A DNA stretch of 64,000 bases from Rhodoglobus vestalii. Lineage in GTDB: Bacteria > Actinomycetota > Actinomycetes > Actinomycetales > Microbacteriaceae. Below the pieces are notes generated by a model. That model did not search any database, had not been told where the DNA came from, and saw only the letters and a program-made list of their open reading frames with translations. The stretch spans positions 2,771,883 to 2,835,882 of the forward strand of contig NZ_VFRA01000001.1 of the NCBI RefSeq assembly GCF_006788895.1, given 5' to 3'. Position 1 is the stretch's first letter. Every line of letters starts with the position of its first letter. Both the position numbers and the translations under genes were made by a program. This document shows positions 56,512 to 64,000 of this stretch, piece after piece.

Positions 56512-56956
56512 CCTTCACGATCGCTTCGCTCAGCAACTCGGGAGTGCGGCTCGACAACAACCAATAGGGTGTCGGGTCGCTCTCATCGAGGATTTCTAGC
56601 TTTGCGACCGCGGAAACCCAACCCCGGATTAGCAGCCACGCACGCGCATCAAGGCGCTGTCCGCGTTCGAGGGTGGCCTCTGCACCGTCAAAGGTCAAAA
56701 CCGTGCCGATGGTAGCAATCGGTAGTCGTGCTTTCCCGGCGCGAAGTTCCGTCTCATCAACCTCGATGGTGGGTGCTGAAGCCAACAGGAACAGCACTAT
56801 GCCGCCATACAGAATGGCAGCGGTGATGTAGCCCGCAATGATATTTATTGGCATGAAGACCAAAATGCTTGCGGGAATGGTGAGAGCGGTGCTCAAGTAC
56901 AACCACGCGGTTGGCCACAAACGTTCACGGTAGATAATCACTTCTCCATTACACAC
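56486..56956 (-). CDS. DUF3093 membrane protein
   Basis: About 150-156 residues: IIYRERLWPTAWLYLSTA at the start, two membrane helices forming a hairpin (LTIPASILVFMPINIIAGYI and TAAILYGGIVLFLLASAP), then a soluble domain with RLDARAWLLIRGWV and PTPYWLLSSRTPE. GTG 56956 is used; GTG 56941, directly before IIYRERLW and six bases after TGTAAT, is equally possible. Much longer in-frame starts run through dut and are rejected. Function is unknown. Confidence 0.86.
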   Translation of the reverse strand: MCNGEVIIYRERLWPTAWLYLSTALTIPASILVFMPINIIAGYITAAILYGGIVLFLLASAPTIEVDETELRAGKARLPIATIGTVLTFDGAEATLERGQRLDARAWLLIRGWVSAVAKLEILDESDPTPYWLLSSRTPELLSEAIVKAKLRTPNK

Positions 56957-56998
56957 TGATTTTGTTGTCTGCGTTGCGAGCTCACGGCACTTCTGCAC

Positions 56999-57010
56999 TA
57001 GCCTCGACTC
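56999..57010 (+). promoter_or_regulatory. Candidate leaderless promoter of dut
   Basis: TAGCCT, six bases, then GTG 57011. Confidence 0.5.
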
Positions 57011-57475
57011 GTGGTTGACAACGTTGAGGTACTTATCTCCGGGGGACAAGTGCCGCAGTATGCCCACCCCGGCGATGCTGGCGCAGACCTGTACGCAGCG
57101 AGCAGTCACACGCTCGCTCCGGGCGAACGAGGCACTGTTGCCACCGGGGTATCGCTGGCACTTCCCGACGGGTATGTCGCTTTTGTTGTTCCCCGTAGCG
57201 GGCTGGCGGCGCACCATGGCATCACAGTGGTGAACAGCCCTGGAACCGTGGATGCTGGCTATCGCGGGGAAATTCGTGTCACTTTGCTAAATACTGATGC
57301 AGCATCCACTTTCGAAATCGAGCCGGGCGATAGAATCGCGCAACTGATCGTTATGCCGGTGTCCCGAGCTCGTTTTGTCCCGGTTTCGACACTTCCCGGC
57401 AGTCATCGCGGTACCTCAGGCTTTGGCTCGACTGGATTCCGTGCAGATTCAACCCAACAAGGAGCTAGTTCGTGA
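57011..57475 (+). CDS. dut: dUTP diphosphatase
   Basis: Hydrolyses dUTP to dUMP, keeping uracil out of DNA. The 154-residue trimeric-type enzyme has all five motifs: AGADLYAA, PRSGLAAHHG, the uracil loop VNSPGTVDAGYRGEI, GDRIAQLIV, and the C-terminal RGTSGFGSTG that closes over the phosphates. It overlaps the DUF3710 start by 4 bases and is the first gene of a three-gene coupled run. Confidence 0.96.
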   Translation: MVDNVEVLISGGQVPQYAHPGDAGADLYAASSHTLAPGERGTVATGVSLALPDGYVAFVVPRSGLAAHHGITVVNSPGTVDAGYRGEIRVTLLNTDAASTFEIEPGDRIAQLIVMPVSRARFVPVSTLPGSHRGTSGFGSTGFRADSTQQGASS

Positions 57476-58083
57476 GCGACACCACAGAATCTCTTGAACC
57501 TCAAGATCATCCCAAGTCCGCACCGGAGAACCGTTCTAGCGACGGTCCGCTCGATGAGAGCGAAGCCAATGCGGTTCGGCCCTACGTGGACCTGGGAGGC
57601 GTGAAGATTTTGCCACGGGCGGAACTCCATTTGCGCCTCGAAGTGGAAGAGGCGAGCAAGCGCGTGGTTGCTGTTGGACTTGATTACTCCGGTTCGACTC
57701 TTCAGATTCAACCATTTGCCGCGCCGCGCTCCAGCGGGCTCTGGCACGAGATTCGTGAACAGATTATCGATCAGGTGAAAACTCAGGGAGGAACAACAAA
57801 GGTTTCCGAGGGTCCATTCGGCCCAGAAGTTTTTGCCGAGATTCCGGTGGCCGGTGGCAAGCCAGAAGAAAAACGCACCGCTCGCTTTGTTGGCGTCGAC
57901 GGGCCGCGGTGGTTCTTGCGCGGTGTAATTGCCGGTGACGCTCTCGCCAGTGCGGATTCGGCGGGCAAAATTGAGGACCTGTTCCGTTCCATTGTGGTGG
58001 TTCGGGGCAACACGCCGATGCCCCCGCGCGATCTGATCCCGCTTCATATGCCGGCGACGGGTGAGAAAGTAACCCAGGCGTGA
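57472..58083 (+). CDS. DUF3710 protein
   Basis: A 203-residue actinobacterial protein. The core is PYVDLGGVKILPRAELHLRL followed by LDYSGSTLQIQPFAAPRSSG and the FVGVDGPRWFLRGVIAG segment. GTG 57472 overlaps the dut stop (GTGA) with AAGGAG upstream inside dut, and its own stop overlaps DUF3159 likewise. The tight coupling to dut is conserved in the phylum, but no activity is known. Confidence 0.93.
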   Translation: MSDTTESLEPQDHPKSAPENRSSDGPLDESEANAVRPYVDLGGVKILPRAELHLRLEVEEASKRVVAVGLDYSGSTLQIQPFAAPRSSGLWHEIREQIIDQVKTQGGTTKVSEGPFGPEVFAEIPVAGGKPEEKRTARFVGVDGPRWFLRGVIAGDALASADSAGKIEDLFRSIVVVRGNTPMPPRDLIPLHMPATGEKVTQA

Positions 58084-58811
58084 GCTCGACCGACGACGCG
58101 CCTGAGGCGGTCAATAAAGCTTCGTCTCCGCCAGAACCGTCTGTCCGTGAAGCATTAGAGACGGCCGCGCGCCGATCAGCGGTAGGTCAAGTGGCCCCGG
58201 GGGAAACCCCCACTGCCGGTGCGCTGCTTACGGCGATGGGCGGAATCCGAGGGCTCATCGAATCGATCGTGCCGGGACTGAGCTTCTTGGTCATTTTCAC
58301 ACTGACTCAGCAACTGATGATCTCGGTCGTCGTTCCCGTGATTGTGTCGCTAGTATTCGTGGCTGTTCGGCTGGTTTCTCGCACTCCAGTTGCTTCGGCC
58401 CTTGTTGGAGTGCTCGGCGTTGCACTTTCGGCGGGACTTGCTCTGATTACGGGACGCGCTGAAGACAATTTTCTTCTTGGCTTCGTTATCAATGCGGTGT
58501 TCCTTGCCGCAATTGTCGTCAGTCTGATTGCACGCAGGCCGCTGGTCGGAGTGATTGCTTCCCTCGTCGTGAGCGAGGCGAATGACTGGCGTGAAGACAA
58601 AGCAAAGTTCCGCGTGGCTCTCATCGCGACGTTCGTCTGGGCCGGACTGTTCGCCGTGCGGCTTGCGGTTGAGGTGCCACTGTACTTTGCGCAGGCGACT
58701 CAGGCATTAGCCACGATGAAGCTGCTCTTGGGTGTCCCGTTGTATGCGGCTGTGCTGTGGGTGACGTGGTTGCTGATGCGCGCGGCTTACAGCAATCGAG
58801 CATCCGAGTAG
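58080..58811 (+). CDS. DUF3159 membrane protein
   Basis: A 243-residue membrane protein with about six hydrophobic helices after a 60-residue cytoplasmic start. The GGIRGLIESIVPGLSFLVIF segment and RPLVGVIASLVVSEANDWRE are family features. It is translationally coupled to DUF3710 by a GTGA overlap. It looks like a transporter-like fold, but no substrate is known. Confidence 0.92.
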   Translation: MSSTDDAPEAVNKASSPPEPSVREALETAARRSAVGQVAPGETPTAGALLTAMGGIRGLIESIVPGLSFLVIFTLTQQLMISVVVPVIVSLVFVAVRLVSRTPVASALVGVLGVALSAGLALITGRAEDNFLLGFVINAVFLAAIVVSLIARRPLVGVIASLVVSEANDWREDKAKFRVALIATFVWAGLFAVRLAVEVPLYFAQATQALATMKLLLGVPLYAAVLWVTWLLMRAAYSNRASE

Positions 58812-58863
58812 TCCGTGACTGTTGCCGTGGCAACTCAGTGCGTGGTGAGCAATAGTGTATATT

Positions 58864-58881
58864 TATCTTGACATCAAGATA
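58864..58881. promoter_or_regulatory. Perfect palindrome in the aconitase promoter
   Basis: TATCTTGA (58864-58871), CA, TCAAGATA (58874-58881). It contains TTGACA (58868-58873), which could serve as a -35 box, so a dimeric regulator bound here would block polymerase. Further on, TTTAGGCTTACCTT (58922-58935) resembles half of an IdeR/DtxR iron box. Confidence 0.55.
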
Positions 58882-58993
58882 CTTTGGGCTTCGAGCGCAA
58901 TCTACACACCGCGAATCAGCCTTTAGGCTTACCTTGCTGGATGCAGTGCACGCTCCGCGCAAGGATTAACGAACCGTAGCAAGGGAGATGACA

Positions 58994-61810
58994 GTGTCGA
59001 CAGTCAATAGTTTTGGGTCGAAAGACACGCTCACAGTCGGATCAACCGACTACGAGGTGTTCCGCATCGACAAGGTGGCGGGGTACGAAAAACTGCCATT
59101 CAGTCTTAAGGTGTTACTCGAAAACCTCCTTCGCACAGAAGATGGAAAGAACGTCACTGAAGCGCACATAAGGTCACTGAGCTCGTGGGTTCCTAGTGCT
59201 GAGCCGGATACCGAGATCCAGTTCACGCCCGCACGTGTTGTCATGCAGGACTTCACCGGGGTTCCCTGCATTGTTGACCTCGCGACCATGCGCGAGGCCG
59301 TTGCAGAACTAGGTGGAGACCCCACCAAAATCAACCCTCTTGCCCCGGCCGAGCTTGTGATCGACCACTCGGTGATCGCCGACCTCTTTGGCAGCGCAGA
59401 TGCTCTCGAACGCAACGTCGAACTCGAGTATGAGCGCAACGGCGAGCGCTACCAGTTCCTGCGCTGGGGACAGTCAGCCTTCGATGACTTCAAGGTTGTT
59501 CCTCCCGGAACCGGAATCGTTCACCAAGTGAACATCGAGCACCTTGCGCGCGTTACGTACACGCGTGAAGTCAACGGCAAGACTCGCGCTTTCCCTGACA
59601 CTCTCGTCGGCACCGATTCGCACACCACAATGGTCAACGGCCTCGGAGTTCTTGGATGGGGCGTTGGCGGCATCGAGGCTGAGGCAGCGATGCTTGGCCA
59701 GCCCGTCTCGATGCTCATCCCTAAGGTTGTCGGCTTCAAGCTGAGCGGATCAATCCCCGCCGGCGTCACCGCAACCGACGTCGTTCTCACGATCACCCAG
59801 ATGCTCCGCTGGCACGGTGTCGTCGGCAAGTTTGTGGAGTTCTACGGTGAAGGCGTCGGTGCAGTGCCTCTCGCCAACCGCGCCACCATCGGAAATATGA
59901 GCCCCGAGTTCGGATCCACCGCCGCAATGTTCCCGATTGACGACGTCACACTCGACTACCTGCGCCTCACGGGCCGCAGCGAAGAGCAAGTCAATCTCGT
60001 CGAGGCGTACTCAAAGCTGCAGTCTCTCTGGCACGACCCCAGTGTTGAGCCCAACTACAGCGAGTACCTCGAGCTCGACCTCGGGACTGTTGTTCCGTCG
60101 ATCGCCGGACCCAAGCGTCCGCAAGACCGTGTCGAGCTGACCAATGCAAAGAGCCAGTTCGAGATCGATCTCAACAACTACGCATCGACGGATCACTCCA
60201 AGGTCGATGCCGCAGTTGAAGGCACCTTCCCGGCATCCGACCCCATTGGCCTGACGCCACAGGATGAAGATTCGGCGCACGAGCGTTCGCACAGTCACCC
60301 CAGTCACGCGCCATCCACCGCCTCGAAGCCCACCTCGGTGAGCGTTGATGGCGGAGACTCCTTCACGATTGATCACGGCGCGGTTGCGATCGCAGCGATC
60401 ACGTCGTGCACCAACACGTCGAATCCGTCCGTGATGCTCGCTGCTGGCCTTCTGGCCCGTAACGCTGCAGCAAAGGGATTGAAATCGAAGCCGTGGGTCA
60501 AGACGACACTGGCGCCTGGCTCAAAGGTAGTCACCGACTATTACGCGAAGTCGGGGTTGGACGTCTCGCTTGAGGCGCTCGGCTTCTATACCGTCGGTTA
60601 TGGCTGCACCACGTGTATCGGTAACTCCGGGCCGCTCGAGGACGAGATTTCTGCGGCGATCAACGAGAACGATCTCGCTGTCACCGCGGTTCTCTCCGGT
60701 AACCGCAACTTCGAGGGTCGCATCAACCCTGACGTGAAAATGAACTACCTCGCGAGCCCGCCGCTCGTTATTGCTTATGCACTCGCCGGGTCGATGAACT
60801 TCGACTTTGGTAGCGACGCACTCGGCCAAGATCAGGACGGCAACGATGTCTTCTTGAAGGACATCTGGCCCGACGCATCCGAAGTTCAGGCCACGATCGA
60901 CTCGTCAATTGACCGTGACATGTTCATCCACGAGTACGCGGGCGTGTTTGATGGCGATGAACGCTGGCAGAACCTATCGACGCCGACCGGGTCCACCTTC
61001 GAGTGGGATGACGAGTCGACCTACGTTCGCAAGCCTCCGTACTTTGACGGTATGACCATGGAGATCACGCCGGTCAGCTCGGTCACCGGCGCTCGCGTTC
61101 TTGCTAAGCTCGGCGACTCGGTGACGACTGACCACATCAGCCCCGCTGGTTCGATTAAGGGAGATAGCCCGGCCGGCCAGTACTTGACTGAGCACGGCAT
61201 CGATCGCAAGGACTTCAACTCCTACGGTTCGCGTCGTGGAAACCACGAAGTAATGATTCGCGGAACGTTCGCGAACATTCGCCTCAGGAACCAGCTGTTG
61301 GATGGCGTTGAGGGCGGTTACACGCGTGACTTCACGACGCCGGATGCCGAGCAGTCGTTCATTTATGACGCCGCTCAGAACTACGCGGCGCAGAATACTC
61401 CGCTGGTCGTGCTGGGCGGCAAAGAGTATGGGTCGGGTTCGTCGCGTGACTGGGCTGCGAAAGGTACGAGCTTGCTGGGAGTCAAGGCCGTCATCTGCGA
61501 GAGTTTTGAGCGTATTCACCGCTCAAACCTGATCGGTATGGGCGTTCTTCCACTGCAGTTCCCCGAAGGACAATCATGGGAGTCGCTGGGTCTCGATGGA
61601 ACTGAGAGCATCAGCATCTCGGGGGTCGAAGAGCTCAACGACGACCGCATCCCCGGCACGCTGCATGTAGTAGCTGAGCCGACCGCGCACTCACCTGCCG
61701 GCAAGTTAACGGTGGAGTTCGATGCGAAGCTTCGTATCGACACCCCGGGTGAAGCGGACTACTACCGCAATGGCGGAATCCTGCAGTACGTTCTGCGTTC
61801 ACTCGTCTAA
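58994..61810 (+). CDS. acnA: Aconitate hydratase A
   Basis: Converts citrate to isocitrate in the TCA cycle, feeding both the cycle and the glyoxylate shunt at the left of the window. 938 residues. The 4Fe-4S cysteines are in [13 protein letters not shown] (about Cys470) and [13 protein letters not shown] (about Cys537 and Cys540), and the swivel domain has [16 protein letters not shown] 58994 is preferred to ATG 58988 because AAGGGAG touches that ATG but lies six bases before the GTG, giving the usual start [12 protein letters not shown]. Confidence 0.96.
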   Translation: MSTVNSFGSKDTLTVGSTDYEVFRIDKVAGYEKLPFSLKVLLENLLRTEDGKNVTEAHIRSLSSWVPSAEPDTEIQFTPARVVMQDFTGVPCIVDLATMREAVAELGGDPTKINPLAPAELVIDHSVIADLFGSADALERNVELEYERNGERYQFLRWGQSAFDDFKVVPPGTGIVHQVNIEHLARVTYTREVNGKTRAFPDTLVGTDSHTTMVNGLGVLGWGVGGIEAEAAMLGQPVSMLIPKVVGFKLSGSIPAGVTATDVVLTITQMLRWHGVVGKFVEFYGEGVGAVPLANRATIGNMSPEFGSTAAMFPIDDVTLDYLRLTGRSEEQVNLVEAYSKLQSLWHDPSVEPNYSEYLELDLGTVVPSIAGPKRPQDRVELTNAKSQFEIDLNNYASTDHSKVDAAVEGTFPASDPIGLTPQDEDSAHERSHSHPSHAPSTASKPTSVSVDGGDSFTIDHGAVAIAAITSCTNTSNPSVMLAAGLLARNAAAKGLKSKPWVKTTLAPGSKVVTDYYAKSGLDVSLEALGFYTVGYGCTTCIGNSGPLEDEISAAINENDLAVTAVLSGNRNFEGRINPDVKMNYLASPPLVIAYALAGSMNFDFGSDALGQDQDGNDVFLKDIWPDASEVQATIDSSIDRDMFIHEYAGVFDGDERWQNLSTPTGSTFEWDDESTYVRKPPYFDGMTMEITPVSSVTGARVLAKLGDSVTTDHISPAGSIKGDSPAGQYLTEHGIDRKDFNSYGSRRGNHEVMIRGTFANIRLRNQLLDGVEGGYTRDFTTPDAEQSFIYDAAQNYAAQNTPLVVLGGKEYGSGSSRDWAAKGTSLLGVKAVICESFERIHRSNLIGMGVLPLQFPEGQSWESLGLDGTESISISGVEELNDDRIPGTLHVVAEPTAHSPAGKLTVEFDAKLRIDTPGEADYYRNGGILQYVLRSLV

Positions 61811-61830
61811 GGAGAAGCCCGTTTGTCAGG

Positions 61831-61866
61831 GGCGCGTGTCGAGAGCATTGGCTCTCGACACGCGCC
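61831..61866 (+). terminator. Terminator after aconitase
   Basis: GGCGCGTGTCGAGAGC pairs perfectly over 16 bp with GCTCTCGACACGCGCC around a four-base loop (ATTG), followed by TTGTGCGTT. It starts 20 bp after the acnA stop. Confidence 0.9.
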
Positions 61867-61942
61867 TTGTGCGTTCAGCTGAATATCAATTGCGATGCCG
61901 CAAAACCTCATGCACATTTGTTCACGAGCTCACAAAAACGCC

Positions 61943-61954
61943 TAGACTCTTGCT
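61943..61954 (+). promoter_or_regulatory. Candidate leaderless promoter of dxs
   Basis: TAGACT, six bases, then ATG 61955; no Shine-Dalgarno sequence. Confidence 0.5.
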
Positions 61955-63901
61955 ATGAATTTACTCGCGGGAATCACTGGTCCCCGAGATCTTGATGGTC
62001 TCTCCACCGGCCAGCTCACCGAGCTAGCCCAAGAGATTCGTGAATTTCTCATCGAGAATGTCTCGCGCACGGGGGGGCATTTAGGGCCCAATTTGGGCGT
62101 TGTGGAGTTGACGACGGCCATTCACCGCGTCTTCGATTCACCACACGATGCCATTGTTTTCGACACCGGCCATCAGAGCTACGTGCACAAAATTCTCACC
62201 GGTCGAAAAAACTTCGGAAGACTGCGTTCTGAAGGAGGTCTTGCTGGCTACCCTCAGCGCTCAGAGTCCGAGCATGACATCGTCGAAAGCTCCCACGCCT
62301 CCAGTTCCCTTTCTTGGGCAGACGGCATCTCTCGCGCTTTCGAAATGACGGGCCAGGGGGATCGTCACGTCGTTGCTGTGGTCGGTGATGGTGCTTTGAC
62401 CGGCGGGATGACATGGGAGGCACTCAACAACATCAGCGACGACAACAGCCGCAAGCTCATCATCGTTGTCAACGACAACGGTCGCTCATACGCCCCAACG
62501 ATCGGTGGAGTGGCCCACTTTCTCAATAGCGTGCGCACTCGTCGCTCCTACCGTTCACTGCACAGCTCAAGCGAACGCTTCTTCGGTGCGTTTGGTGGGC
62601 CTGGCCGCGCACTTCACCGCGGAATCCGCGGTGGTGCGCACGGTTTTCTTTCGCGTTTCAGCAACAATGAAGCACTCTATTCGAACTTGGATATCAAGTA
62701 TCTCGGTCCCGTACACGGTCATGACATCGCGGCGCTCACCGAGGTGCTTGAACAGGCGAAATCTCATGGCGCACCGGTCATCGTGCATGCGATCACTGAG
62801 AAAGGCCGTGGCTATCAACCGGCCATTCTCGACGTTGCCGACCAGTTTCACGCTGTTGGACAAATTGATCCCGTGTCGGGCGAGCCAATTCAGGTCGGAG
62901 GAGCGGCCTCATGGACCTCCGTTTTCTCTGAAGAGATCGTTGCCCTTGCCGATGAAAACCCACGATTGGTAGGGATTACCGCCGCGATGCTGCGCCCGAC
63001 AGGGCTTCACCAGTTTGCAGAGAAGTATCCGAAACGTGTGCATGACGTGGGCATCGCGGAACAGCACGCAGTGACCTCTGCCGCGGGCCTGGCGTACGGC
63101 GGTTTACATCCTGTAGTCGCGCTCTATGCAACATTCATGAATCGCGCTTTTGACCAGGTGCTGATGGACGTGGCGCTGCACCGCGCTGGGGTCACTTTCG
63201 TGCTCGACCGCGCGGGGGTCACCGGGCCCGATGGTGCGAGTCATCACGGCATGTGGGATCTGGCGCTTCTCCAGGTCGTTCCCAACATCCGTATCGCCGC
63301 GCCCAGAGACGCCCCGCGACTGCGTGAGGAGCTGGGAGAGGCGGTCGCGGTGGATGATGCCCCGACCGTTATCCGGTTCGCCAAGGGAATGGTGGGAACC
63401 GAATTCGATGCGGTGCGTCGAACGGAGGACGGCGTCGATGTACTTCGAGAAGATGAGCAACACGACGTACTCATCGTCACCGTGGGCTCGATGGCTAAGA
63501 CCGGTCTTCAGGTGGCCGAATCCCTTGCAGCACAGGGTATTGGGGCTACGGTAATCGACCCGCGATGGGTCGTACCCGTTGCTCAGAGCGTCATTGACTT
63601 CTCGGCAGAACACCGCATCGTGATCACCATCGAAGATGGGGTGCGGGTCGGAGGGATCGGAACCCGCATCCGTCAGGACATGCGAGCTCAGGGCGTCGAC
63701 ACAGCGGTGAACGAGCTCGGGTTGCCGGCGGAGTTCCTTGACCACGGCAGTCGTGACTACATTCTCGACCAGGTCGGGCTCACGCCTCAGCATATTGCTC
63801 GCGATGTCGTAGCGCAGGTTCTCGGAAGTAAGATTCCGATTGCGCGGCCACTCAGCGGTGTTGACGCTCAGGAATTCTCGATTCCTGCCGAACGCGGCTA
63901 G
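61955..63901 (+). CDS. dxs: 1-deoxy-D-xylulose-5-phosphate synthase
   Basis: Joins pyruvate and glyceraldehyde 3-phosphate, the first step of the MEP pathway to isoprenoids. The 648-residue transketolase-like enzyme has DTGHQSYVHKILTGR, the TPP-metal motif GDGALTGGMTWEALNN with NDNGRSYAPT, and DRAGVTGPDGASHHGMWD in the pyrimidine domain. It is a monocistronic unit between two strong terminators, with a leaderless start. Confidence 0.96.
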   Translation: MNLLAGITGPRDLDGLSTGQLTELAQEIREFLIENVSRTGGHLGPNLGVVELTTAIHRVFDSPHDAIVFDTGHQSYVHKILTGRKNFGRLRSEGGLAGYPQRSESEHDIVESSHASSSLSWADGISRAFEMTGQGDRHVVAVVGDGALTGGMTWEALNNISDDNSRKLIIVVNDNGRSYAPTIGGVAHFLNSVRTRRSYRSLHSSSERFFGAFGGPGRALHRGIRGGAHGFLSRFSNNEALYSNLDIKYLGPVHGHDIAALTEVLEQAKSHGAPVIVHAITEKGRGYQPAILDVADQFHAVGQIDPVSGEPIQVGGAASWTSVFSEEIVALADENPRLVGITAAMLRPTGLHQFAEKYPKRVHDVGIAEQHAVTSAAGLAYGGLHPVVALYATFMNRAFDQVLMDVALHRAGVTFVLDRAGVTGPDGASHHGMWDLALLQVVPNIRIAAPRDAPRLREELGEAVAVDDAPTVIRFAKGMVGTEFDAVRRTEDGVDVLREDEQHDVLIVTVGSMAKTGLQVAESLAAQGIGATVIDPRWVVPVAQSVIDFSAEHRIVITIEDGVRVGGIGTRIRQDMRAQGVDTAVNELGLPAEFLDHGSRDYILDQVGLTPQHIARDVVAQVLGSKIPIARPLSGVDAQEFSIPAERG

Positions 63902-63935
63902 ACAGCGACGCACACTCACAGCGGGCACTCGTCAC

Positions 63936-63976
63936 AAAGAGGCTCGGGCAAGAAACTGTCTAGACCGAGCCTCTTT
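63936..63976. terminator. Terminator after dxs
   Basis: AAAGAGGCTCGG (63936-63947) and CCGAGCCTCTTT (63965-63976) pair perfectly over 12 bp around a 17-base loop. The A-start and T-end make it usable on both strands. Confidence 0.85.
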
Positions 63977-64000
63977 CGTTGACGCCTAAAGCAGGCGACT

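Noticed and set aside
58919..58937. Full IdeR/DtxR box upstream of acnA
   Set aside because: Only about 11 of 19 consensus positions agree and the left half is poor, so it is kept as a hint and not annotated as a site.

Overview
The window reads as a chromosomal segment of a moderately high-GC actinobacterium, most likely of the family Microbacteriaceae. Supporting signs are the actinobacterial families DUF3145, DUF4191, DUF4193, DUF3093, DUF3710, DUF3159, DUF7455 and SepH. The fasR-fabD-fabH-acpP-fabF cluster, the glnA2-glnE-glnA1 block and a sigA region that also holds both topoisomerase IV subunits point the same way. Start codons are often GTG or TTG, and many starts lie exactly six bases behind a TANNNT-type -10 box. 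I see no prophage, insertion sequence, CRISPR array or rRNA operon. This is mostly conserved housekeeping chromosome, so the surprises are local.

Layout. 1-4100: glyoxylate shunt (3' end of aceA, then aceB) and a family A DNA polymerase-like gene. 4076-9575: a PadR regulator followed by the wreck of a methyltransferase gene, glutaminase, an FAD oxidoreductase, DUF3145 followed by an ORF broken by an amber codon, and an SDR. 9714-17326 (minus strand): the type II fatty acid synthase operon, its PucR-type regulator and pyruvate dehydrogenase E1, joining acetyl-CoA supply to fatty acid synthesis. 17505-25947 (plus): peroxiredoxin, tRNA-Val, Lon-N-terminal-like protein, EamA exporter, a 1348-residue protein fusing a huge disordered acidic region to an NCS1-like permease, Nif3-like protein, a coiled-coil protein with an eroded zinc ribbon, and RNase P RNA.

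25978-36793: VIT-type transporter, polyphosphate glucokinase, methionine aminopeptidase, a small SPOR-like protein, NADP glutamate dehydrogenase, panB and the nitrogen block glnA2-glnE-glnA1. 36930-48924: RDD membrane protein, a tandem-repeat patch, DUF4191, a putative small protein, a membrane pseudokinase, E2 and E3 of the 2-oxoacid dehydrogenases, leucyl aminopeptidase, PAC2 protein, sigA, an F420-ligase-like protein, an ATP-grasp protein and DUF7455. 49140-63901: parE and parC, a phosphodiesterase, SepH, DUF4193, DUF3093, dut-DUF3710-DUF3159, aconitase and dxs, closing with a strong terminator.

The genes combine into central carbon flow (AceE with the E2/E3 pair, aconitase, glyoxylate shunt), lipid synthesis, nitrogen assimilation with GlnE control of GlnA1, and chromosome topology and division. 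The best leads are the NCS1 permease with an 860-residue disordered N-terminus, the amber-interrupted repeat ORF behind DUF3145, the apparent ATC start of parE, the 12-bp divergent parC/phosphodiesterase start region, the pseudokinase, the tandem repeats that supply the DUF4191 stop codon, and the recurrent leaderless start layout. All family names come from motif recognition by eye; no database search was run.
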